DNA of 64,000 nucleotides from CAWJHE01 sp963842455 (GTDB taxonomy: Bacteria > Chloroflexota > Anaerolineae > Anaerolineales > UBA4823): NCBI GenBank assembly GCA_963842455.1, contig CAWJHE010000006.1:620001-684000 (forward strand). Reading direction: 5' to 3'. Position numbers and translations under genes: made by a program. Positions 56,870 to 64,000 of this stretch are shown piece by piece. The notes beneath the pieces are model-generated. The model saw only the letters and a program-made list of their open reading frames with translations, did no database searches and had not been told where the DNA came from. Each line of letters opens with the position of its first letter. The first letter of the stretch is position 1.

Positions 56870-58819
56870 GCATCTCCAAGTTCAGGAATTAGATTTAGTA
56901 GTCGTTCAGGATGCTGGTTGACCCAATTGGCTTGATCAATGGCATCTTGCGCAGAGATTAATTTGCGCACAGGACCGCCGGTATCCAGGTAAGAGTTCCA
57001 GTAGATCAAGGAAGAGCGCAATTTATAGAATCTCCAGACTTTTGGCAGCCAGGTCCATTCTTCCTTATCGATCGGGTATTCAGCCTGGTAGGCAGATAAA
57101 AATGCGGCGATAGTCTCGAAATCGTATTCTCCATTTCGAAAGCGCAAGCGAGAAAGTGCGGAAACCAGGTCGCTTAAACGCCATTCCAGGCGAGCGGTCT
57201 CGAAATCGAGCATAGTCACCAGTCCATCCTTGGGGAAAACCAGGTTGTGCAGACCGTAATCGCCATGGATAATCAGCCGTGTCAATGGCGTCTGGCGGAG
57301 TATTTTGTCCAGGGCAGTCATTTCGTCTAGAATATGACTACAATTCTTGTCCATCCAATCCAGGTATTTGCGGTCAGGATCGAACTTGGGGGCTTCTGAA
57401 GCCTTCTTCATCTCATTCACTTTCGCTGCATACCACTCAGCGCCGCGTCTGCCAATCACCGGTCAGTGGATTGAAACCCAGATGGTGTTTGCCGGATGGA
57501 ACAAACTGGTTGAGAGCCCGGTGGAATTGGGCCAGGTTCTGACCTGCCAATGCCATGATTTGCAGACGCTGGGAGCGCCATAGGAAGCTGGATGAATAAC
57601 TGGCGCCCTCGACATAGGTGCTGATTGCGTAATTCGCTCCCGCATAAGGGATGGTTGTTTGCCCCGATCTATTCTCAGCCAACCGGATTGCTGGGAAATT
57701 GACTTTTTCCAACGCTTCCAGAATGGAATGGCTGTACAGTATGGTGTCGTTTGGCAACATCGGACGGTACTTCTTTAACACTTTCTTGCCTTCCAGGGTT
57801 GGAACTAAGATGTTCTGGGTGCGCCGGCTGAGGGGCAGGTTTTCAGGCGTTCCACCTAATTCCAAATTGAAGGATTGCAGCACCTGTTCAATCGTTTGCA
57901 GGTCAATATCTAGTGGTCGTTGTTTGGAACGTATCAGACCCCAAACGCGTGAAGGGCGCGGCAGGTGGAAAAAATGCCGAGCGGGTGTTCCTTGCCGATG
58001 ATTGCCTTCTGTCCTGGCTGAGCCATGCTTAAATAAACTCAAATTTTCCAACTTCCTGTACAGATCCTCGGCGACTTGATCCTGGTTCCGATCGCCATTT
58101 TCTAGTTGGACGACCGGCCAACCTTGTTTCTGCAAATAATCTGCTGTAATTTGTACAACCTTTTCGGCATTTGCCAGGTAATTACTTACCTGTTCAGTGC
58201 TCTTGTGCTGAGAATGCTTCCATAGACCTCTGTTGTGTACCCTTTGTTCACATAAAGCTAAGGGTGTACTGGGGATAATGATCAGGTCGGGTTTGGGTAT
58301 CAACTCAAGATAGGCGCTAATGCGATCAGGATCAGGTTCCTCGATCTCTGAAGCGAACAGGTGCACAACCCGATGGACAAAGCCATCATCAAAAAGCAGA
58401 ACTTCCGAAGGCCTGATTTGAGCTCTTAAGAATTCATAATACCCTGCCAGGTGATAGAACCAATACAATACCCCTCTTTCCTGGACATCCGCTTCTTTCG
58501 GACGTTGGCGCTGGTAATCCGTCACTTGTCGGATCAGGGATCTATTCTGAGAAATAAAACTGGCGCGTGACACCAGGCTGTTCATGTAGAATACCTGCCA
58601 TAACAAGGCTCTTCGTAATGGCGATGGCGCCAGGGTATTGATTGCTCTACCTGCACGGGTCCTTAATGCAAAGGGTCGGGCAGCTTCTAGCACAGTGTAA
58701 GGCTGGAAATGGTTGGCTTTCAGAAAATTAGCCAGCACAGAAAGCAAGGTCGTCTTTCCTGAACCAGGCGTGCCAAGGAATTCTATATGCATCGGAGTGT
58801 AGTTTAAAGAAGTTTCCAT
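56866..58819 (-). CDS. fused P-loop kinase and APH/choline-kinase-like phosphotransferase (one frame break)
   Basis: Two frames (58819-57437 and 57459-56866) join by dropping one base near 57444, reading GDWQTGAEWYAAKVN. The corrected protein is 650 residues. The N-terminal part has Walker A GTPGSGKTT (16-24), a downstream LLFDDGFVHRV and LIIIPSTPLALCEQRVHNRG, like small-molecule/thymidylate kinase-type P-loop enzymes. The C-terminal ~330 residues are an APH-fold kinase: Lys in KKVLKKYRPML, catalytic loop IIHGDYGLHNLVF (~518) and metal-binding MLDFETARLEWRLSDLVSAL. Both active sites look intact. It lies between a nucleotidyltransferase/kinase and a transferase gene. It may activate or phosphorylate a glycan building block. 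The role is not established. Confidence 0.75.
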
Positions 58820-60390
58820 ATTTCCCGTTTTAGCTGTAAAAGAACTTGATCGTATGGCAGGTCGGCATCAATCTGAATACAACGCTTATCGCCATATTGC
58901 CATTTTGCTCGTTGGGCTATTTGGGTAATCGTTTCACTTTTCATCCGTATCAATGCTTCTTGATGATCTGGTTTGCGCTGGATAGAAATCTCTGGGCTGA
59001 CATGCAAGAACACCAGTGCATCGGGAGCGTTGAACTGGTCATAAAGACGTTGTTCAGTCATGGATAAATGCCGAGCGATTGTCGTTTTCTTTCCAAGTGC
59101 CAGCGACTGAATGCGTGGACCATCTAAGAGATGATGGTTTGTCGCCTGGTCGAAAGTTGAAACCGGAAACCGGTCAAAAATGACTACAGACCCATCCGTT
59201 GCGAGTCGGGCGCCTTCTTCATACCTTTGATAGCGGTCGCGGCCATTACTCAAGTGATGCAGGTACAGCAGATCATCTCGCAGTTCCATCAGAATCTGGC
59301 TTACAAAATTCTTGGCGGAAAGAATTTTTGATGCTATCGAATAGGAGCGACGAAAAATGCGGAATGCAAAGTAAAGGTATTTGCTCATTGCTGATGGTTG
59401 TTTGCTGCCCAGGTAAAAATTGCGCACATCCAGTTTCCAGGAGAGCCACTTGGATGTCTCTGCAACCAAGGTCGACTTTCCAGCCCCATCGGCGCCCAGC
59501 ATTGCAATGGTTAATCCGCCTTGCGGCAACTTCAAACCGGTTGAAGGTGAGGTTCGCAGAAATGATTTTCGGCGTGTCCATAATTGTTGAAAATAACCTA
59601 CGGTTGCAGAAAATGGGCTGCGCCTTTGGTAAGCACTTATTGCTTTTCGTAATTCCCTTTGAAGCGATACGAACTTCAGACCATCCCTCGGATTCGTTTC
59701 TAGAGTTTGCAGGAATTCAAGAATGATATCTGCAGGCAGGATTGGTGTAATATCCTCAAGGGTCGATTTTATTCTTTCCAAGCTGGTCTGATTCAATAAC
59801 CAATCTATTTCATCCCGGAACGCTTTTTTGATGCCAGGCGATCGTATCGAAAAGATATCTTTAACCGCATCCCGAAAGCGATACTTAAGCAACACACGGA
59901 TACTCAAAATGCCTGCCTCCAGCTCTGGGATAGGTGTGCTGATGCCATTGATTAAGCGAGTGTGGTTAAGGAAGGCACTCTCCAAGGGTAGGCGGAAGTT
60001 TTTGATATATTCTTCACCTAGGACGAGTTGGTAATGAACATGTAAATGAAAAAGTTTCCCACTGCGCTCGTCAAAGCCGAGGTAATGTTCCATTCCCGGA
60101 TATTGTTGTCCGGCAGGGGGGGAGATCGATTTGATATCCAGTGAGAGTAGGATTTGCTTCAACGTGTGACTGTAAGACCGGTCCACCAGCAAATCCAGGT
60201 CAGTTTTCCCATTGAGAGAATGGTCCAGGCGAATATTGCTCTTCCAATGGCAATATGGAATCCCATTCTCGTGAAGAGTATCAAAAAATGAAACCACAGA
60301 ATCTAAGCCCCGGATTTCAGCAGACGTGAATGACTGCAAAGAGAGTAGTGGCTTGTCCATAATTGATTGGGTTATCCTGGTCTTAGTCAT
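58804..60390 (-). CDS. fused nucleotidyltransferase-like and thymidylate-kinase-like protein
   Basis: A 528-residue protein. Residues ~25-250 recall the nucleotidyltransferase fold seen in polysaccharide loci: YCHWKSNIRLDHSLNGKTDL with the acidic DLDLLVDRS pair (~64-72), and HYLGFDERSGKLFHLHVHYQ. Residues ~290-528 are a thymidylate-kinase-like P-loop domain: Walker A LGADGAGKSTLV near 300, VVIFDRFPVSTFD and FLHVSPEISIQRKPDHQEAL, with the lid arginines not clearly typical. A true dTMP kinase is ~210 residues and stands alone, so this is a different activity, likely on a sugar or nucleotide precursor. The start at 60390 overlaps the upstream gene by 8 bases. A later ATG at 60360 is possible. 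Confidence 0.72.
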   Translation of the reverse strand: MTKTRITQSIMDKPLLSLQSFTSAEIRGLDSVVSFFDTLHENGIPYCHWKSNIRLDHSLNGKTDLDLLVDRSYSHTLKQILLSLDIKSISPPAGQQYPGMEHYLGFDERSGKLFHLHVHYQLVLGEEYIKNFRLPLESAFLNHTRLINGISTPIPELEAGILSIRVLLKYRFRDAVKDIFSIRSPGIKKAFRDEIDWLLNQTSLERIKSTLEDITPILPADIILEFLQTLETNPRDGLKFVSLQRELRKAISAYQRRSPFSATVGYFQQLWTRRKSFLRTSPSTGLKLPQGGLTIAMLGADGAGKSTLVAETSKWLSWKLDVRNFYLGSKQPSAMSKYLYFAFRIFRRSYSIASKILSAKNFVSQILMELRDDLLYLHHLSNGRDRYQRYEEGARLATDGSVVIFDRFPVSTFDQATNHHLLDGPRIQSLALGKKTTIARHLSMTEQRLYDQFNAPDALVFLHVSPEISIQRKPDHQEALIRMKSETITQIAQRAKWQYGDKRCIQIDADLPYDQVLLQLKREIWKLL

Positions 60391-61318
60391 CGAATGAGTA
60401 GCCTTTCAAGAAATTCTCCTGATCAATACGTTTATTGACTTGATCTATCCATTCTGGCTGCCATTCAATCATCTTTCTGGCTTTATCTGGTGTGCTTCGC
60501 AAAATATTGACACAGGCATCATAATAATCAGTTTGTGCATCCAGACCGAGAAAATTGGTGAGCTGGATCAGGTTCTCTCTTGGATGGGTGATAAATTCTT
60601 CGTAACGGACCGGCAAGATATGGTCTGATTCAATTCTTTGGTAAAGGCTATTTAGCCGGCTGCATCCTAATTCATAATGATGGAAGGCTTCGGAAAAAGA
60701 TTTTTTCCCCCTCACCATCATGATGCTGATTGGATCAAAAGGATTGCGAATGGTGTGGATAAACTTCACATTCAAACTCCCCATGATTCCGAATAAATGA
60801 TCCAGTAATCCCGGTGTCTCGGCAAGCCTGCGTGTGGTTGTTCCCGATGTGCTGTCTCCAATGATTTTTAAGGTTGAAAATCTACCTTGCCATTGGCTGT
60901 TTACTTTCCAAGAATAAGGATCCATTCTTCTGGCAGTAACCCGGCCTTTGTGGAACTCCTTTTGAGATGCCCGCAAAAGAATGTGGAAAAGTTGGTCACG
61001 CTTAAATCCGAGATACAAATAATGTGTTGCATCAACTTCATCGGCCAGGATGGCATCTGGATGGGCATCAATTAATGAACCCAGCATACTATTTCCACTT
61101 TTTGTGTGCCCGATAAAAAGACAATAAGTATGGATATTTCTCAAAAGGTCCGGATATCTCATTGACCGGTAATTTGAATATAGTTTCAGGCGGGCAATGT
61201 GGATTTTTTGCATGGACTGGCTATGGAAGATGTCAGCACCTATACCGGTCTTAACAAACTGGTGAATCCGGTCTGAGTTCAAAAATGATCCCCACAGCTG
61301 CTCTTTGGAAATTTTCAT
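60383..61318 (-). CDS. sulfotransferase-like protein
   Basis: A 311-residue member of the sulfotransferase superfamily, more divergent than the one at 54.6 kb. The 5'-phosphosulfate-type loop is CLFIGHTKSGNSMLGSLIDA, with Gly-His in place of the usual Gly-x-x-Arg. The 3'-phosphate site is KFIHTIRNPFDPISIMMVRG. A later HPRENLIQLTNFLGLDA matches the family. The second kinase-like motif DEVDATHYLYLG after the loop resembles branched-chain sulfotransferase architecture, so activity on a glycan is plausible. The ATG at 61318 has AGAGGA upstream and overlaps the corrected stop of the ligase gene (ATGA). Confidence 0.75.
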   Translation of the reverse strand: MKISKEQLWGSFLNSDRIHQFVKTGIGADIFHSQSMQKIHIARLKLYSNYRSMRYPDLLRNIHTYCLFIGHTKSGNSMLGSLIDAHPDAILADEVDATHYLYLGFKRDQLFHILLRASQKEFHKGRVTARRMDPYSWKVNSQWQGRFSTLKIIGDSTSGTTTRRLAETPGLLDHLFGIMGSLNVKFIHTIRNPFDPISIMMVRGKKSFSEAFHHYELGCSRLNSLYQRIESDHILPVRYEEFITHPRENLIQLTNFLGLDAQTDYYDACVNILRSTPDKARKMIEWQPEWIDQVNKRIDQENFLKGYSFDD

Positions 61319-62797
61319 GTTTTTTCCTCTTTAAGAACTGTAAGCAGAGCATTTTGTGTTGAGATAGGTGCTGGCGAAGGTTGTAAATGTGTTGTTACAA
61401 GCGATGCGATCAATCCCAGATTTATCCAAAATATTCCTAGAGCATAAATTACTTTCATACTTTGGAACAAATTTAAGGATGGCAAATACCAGGGGAAAAA
61501 GCCATAATATCCACACTAACTTGCGACTCACAAATCCGTTGGTTGGAAATTTTGCGATTGTCCTCTTCGTTTGAAAAAGCCAATACACAATAGGAAACAT
61601 GAACAGGATAAAGCCGACAATACCCTGTTCTGCTAACAAAGTCATAAAAAAATTATGAGATGAATGATCCTTTTCTGGATTCACCAGGTCGCCTACCCGG
61701 CTATAGAATTGAAAATCATATTCATTGAAATTTTCATATCCCCACCCGAAGATGGGCCTGGCCTGGACCATACGCACACTCGCCATGAAGGTAGGTAAGC
61801 GACTCAGAGCTGATGCTTCTGATTCTGGAGAATTTAATCTCTCGCTTGCCCATTTAATCTGTCCAGAAAGGGGACCCGCCGCAAGCAATGTTACAACCGG
61901 GATCAAAACCAAAATAGAACGCAGCATGCCTTTTGGATAAAGATAAACAAGGCAGGCGATTACCACTGCCAAAGCGAGCCAACCAGCACGGGAAAACGAG
62001 AAAAAAGCGCCGAAAATGGACAGGAAAAATCCGGCAAATAAGATTTTTCGATACAGGCCTGATCGGGAATTCAACGCAGTATGAAGAATAGGCATGCCTG
62101 CAAATAACATAACAGAAACAAAGGCGCCATACGAACGCAGTGATCCAGTCGTTCGTTGACCTGCCCAATCCAACCAATAATTTGGGAGAACCGAGGGGTA
62201 GAACCAGGCTAATAAGCCGATACTGACTTGCGAGAATACCAGCACAAGGAGAACGGGAACCAACTGCTTGATCTCCTTTTCCTGCGGTGACCAGATCCTG
62301 ATCATGAAGTAAAGGCTCATGGGAATGATCACCCGATCGTATAGTACCGTGATCACATCAAAAGGATCATGATTGGTGGTGATCACTGAAACCAGACTCG
62401 CGAAAATATAAAGCAACATAGACCACTCAGCGATGTTCAGCTTCGGGAATTTCCTGGTTTGAATTCCGATGGTGTTGTTGATCCATAAGATTGTTATGGC
62501 GCCTAATGGCAGCAACCTGTGCACAAGCCAGTACACTGGCTGCATGGAGGATGGAATCACAATGATGAAGGGTCCGATTGCCAACCAACCAAAAATTGCC
62601 CAAAATGGGTTTCGGGTGAAAAGAATAAAGGCTGGAAAGGCAAGCAGCATCGCAACAGCCATGACCCATTGACCTGCGATTACCAGGTATCCAAATGCTA
62701 TAGGCATCAAAAAACCCAGGCTAATCGCCAGAGTATACGCCAAGGGGTCAGACTTATAAGCCTTTATAAACGGCAATCGGATCAAGCTATTATCCAT
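61315..62797 (-). CDS. O-antigen ligase/polymerase family membrane protein (one frame break)
   Basis: Multi-pass membrane protein with about ten to twelve helices and the Wzy_C/O-antigen-ligase signature HSSHNFFMTLLAEQGIVGFI (~residue 380) after the DNxxxE-like region WGYENFNEYDFQFYSRVGD. As read, the last 35 residues are shadow sequence. Dropping one base near 61452-61478 lets the last helix continue as VIYALGIFWINLGLIASLVT and end at 61315, where the stop overlaps the sulfotransferase ATG (ATGA). The corrected length is 493 residues. Such proteins polymerise or attach surface polysaccharide outside the membrane. Start ATG 62797 lies two bases after the upstream gene. Confidence 0.82.
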
Positions 62798-62799
62798 TT

Positions 62800-64000
62800 C
62801 TATCCCTGATCAATACCGAGTCCATCCAAATCATTGAGAGATAACCCAACCTGGCTGCCCAGCCAAACAAATGGGGCATATGAACAGGATGTATTCTGTC
62901 CTAAATCAATAGGCTGGCAAACAAAAATATCTTCACCCGAACCCGTAATTCCATTGGCTGAGAAAGCCCCCAGGGTGGTTAGCAGGATGTGGCCATTTGA
63001 TGCAATGCTAAACCCGTCAATATCCTCTTTGTTTTTGGATATCAGACCAACGTCTGATCCATCAAAATAGAGGGACCAGCTTCCTCTAGTTAATTCACCT
63101 AAGGCAGTGGGGGTGAAAGACAGGATATCTTCTTCACCTGCCGAAACACCAGGCACAGACACATTCCCTGTAGTGGATATTAGAATTCTTCCGTCTGGTA
63201 GAACATCCAGGGCATCGATATTCTCATTGTTGGTGTTTAGCCCAACCCGTGATCCTTTGAAATACATTCGGAATTCTCCACTTGTGTTCTCGCCAAGTGA
63301 TGTGGCGTTGAATTGAACGATATCAAAATAAGTGACATTACCTACCCCGGGTAAGTTGATATTGCCATTGAAGGAGATTAAGATCGAATCACTGTCTAAG
63401 AAATGGAAGGCGCTGATATCTGTCCCGCTCAAACCAACATCTGACCCGTCGAAGATCATGGTGAATTCACCGCTTGTTGGGTCATAGTGAATGATGTCTT
63501 CATCGGCAATACCTGTCAGGCTACCCAGGGTTGTGGGGCCTTTATATACCAGTGAGAAATACAGCTTGTACTGGAGAGTACCTGGTTGATTTGTGCCGGT
63601 TGGCTCAAAGGTGGGTGTAGCCGTTGGTGTGAATGTAGCCGTTGCTGTTGCAGTAGCCGTGTTAGTCGGCGTGAAGGTTGGTGTATTCGTAGCCGTTGCG
63701 GTGGCCGTGTTGGTTGGCGTGAAGGTCGGTGTATTCGTAGCCGTTGCCGTAGCTGTGTTGGTTGGCGTGAAGGTCGGTGTATTCGTAGCCGTTGCCGTAG
63801 CCGTGTTGGTTGGTGTGAAAGTTGCAGTATTGGTCGCCGTCGCTGTAGCCGTGTTGGTTGGTGTGAAGGTTGCAGTATTGGTCGCGGTCGCTGTAGCCGT
63901 GTTGGTTGGTGTGAAGGTCGGTGTGTTCGTAGCCGTTGCCGTAGCCGTGTTGGTTGGCATGAAGGTTGCAGTATTGGTCGCTGTTGCTGTAGCCGTGTTG
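62800..64000 (-). CDS. secreted Thr/Ala-stalk protein with repeats (5' end outside window)
   Basis: The open frame runs past the right window edge, so the start is not visible; the ATG at 63960 lies inside the repeat and is not credited as the start. The visible N-terminal portion is a low-complexity stalk (TPTNTATATATNTPTF type). After it come ~250 residues made of about four repeats of ~55-60 residues (EDIIHYDPTSGEFTMIFDGS, DVGLSGTDISAFHFLDSDSI, LISFNGNINLPGVG), likely a beta-propeller. KLYFSLVYKGP, similar to the LPL motif, sits at the join. It precedes the O-antigen-ligase gene by two bases and so is probably co-transcribed. Likely exported; function unknown. Confidence 0.75.
   Translation of the reverse strand, partial: NTATATATNTATFMPTNTATATATNTPTFTPTNTATATATNTATFTPTNTATATATNTATFTPTNTATATATNTPTFTPTNTATATATNTPTFTPTNTATATATNTPTFTPTNTATATATATFTPTATPTFEPTGTNQPGTLQYKLYFSLVYKGPTTLGSLTGIADEDIIHYDPTSGEFTMIFDGSDVGLSGTDISAFHFLDSDSILISFNGNINLPGVGNVTYFDIVQFNATSLGENTSGEFRMYFKGSRVGLNTNNENIDALDVLPDGRILISTTGNVSVPGVSAGEEDILSFTPTALGELTRGSWSLYFDGSDVGLISKNKEDIDGFSIASNGHILLTTLGAFSANGITGSGEDIFVCQPIDLGQNTSCSYAPFVWLGSQVGLSLNDLDGLGIDQG
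63610..64000 (-). repeat. 48-base minisatellite encoding a 16-residue Thr/Ala repeat
   Basis: Tandem 48-base units, about eight visible, with small variants (TNTPTFTPTNTATATA and TNTATFTPTNTATATA). The period is an exact multiple of three, so copy-number change keeps the frame. The array continues beyond the window end. Confidence 0.85.

Noticed and set aside
63610..64000. CRISPR-like periodic repeat
   Set aside because: No spacers; units are contiguous, 48 bases and in frame inside a protein gene.

Overview
The window looks like chromosomal DNA from a bacterium of the phylum Chloroflexota, probably class Anaerolineae. This is an inference from gene content. There are many secreted proteins with Thr/Pro- or Thr/Ala-rich stalks, LVIVD-type propeller repeats, a deazaflavin-type reductase, Rhs-like giant surface proteins and a recurring [YF]LPL..R C-terminal tail. 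There are no phage genes, no transposase, no rRNA and no CRISPR array. Two tRNAs are present (Leu-TAA on -, Val-TAC on +).

Layout. (1) 0-4.3 kb, minus strand: a lipoprotein substrate-binding protein, ATPase and permease of an SsuABC/NMT1-type ABC importer, then a stand-alone adenylation enzyme. (2) 4.4-16.3 kb, mostly housekeeping: upp and ruvB are divergent, followed by a DUF2905 membrane peptide, queA, a PAS/GAF/GGDEF diguanylate cyclase, a pyrimidine-nucleoside phosphorylase, an fmt-lysA-panE minus-strand run, tRNA-Leu and a PHP phosphoesterase. (3) 16.4-18.1 kb: a membrane-anchored DUF362 protein and a small unknown protein. (4) 18.4-26.2 kb, plus strand: a large LVIVD-propeller/transmembrane/SPFH-like protein, a second membrane SPFH-like protein, then pseudouridine kinase and pseudouridine-5'-phosphate glycosidase in one apparent operon. 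(5) 26.2-29.3 kb: an RpiR-type regulator, a fumarylacetoacetate-hydrolase-family enzyme, a Thr/Pro-stalk membrane protein and tRNA-Val. (6) 29.4-47.7 kb: secreted and lipoprotein genes (propeller-repeat protein, alpha/beta hydrolase lipoprotein, C39-like peptidase, a ~2,400-residue surface protein, small lipoprotein) mixed with adenosine deaminase, acyl-CoA dehydrogenase and a geranylgeranyl-reductase-like flavoprotein. (7) 47.8-64 kb, minus strand: a tightly packed surface-polysaccharide operon. It holds a Thr/Ala-stalk secreted protein, an O-antigen-ligase/polymerase, two sulfotransferases, a nucleotidyltransferase-like/thymidylate-kinase-like fusion, a P-loop kinase/APH fusion, four GT4-type glycosyltransferases, a UDP-/GDP-sugar dehydrogenase and a GHL10 glycoside-hydrolase-like protein. 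A bidirectional hairpin terminator closes it.

A property of the whole window is that twelve genes are each split into overlapping frames by single-base indels, fourteen sites in all. Thirteen look like one extra base and one like a missing base, and at least six lie in short G/C or A/T runs. In every case the total length fits one uninterrupted gene once the indel is corrected. I therefore annotate these as single genes. Sequencing or assembly error is the simplest explanation, because both halves keep full family conservation up to the break. True pseudogenisation cannot be excluded from sequence alone.

The most novel-looking unit is the LVIVD-SPFH gene followed by a partner SPFH gene at 18.4-24.3 kb. 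It suggests a membrane scaffold with a very large extracytoplasmic propeller-repeat sensor. The second is the sulfated-polysaccharide locus with its two fused kinases.
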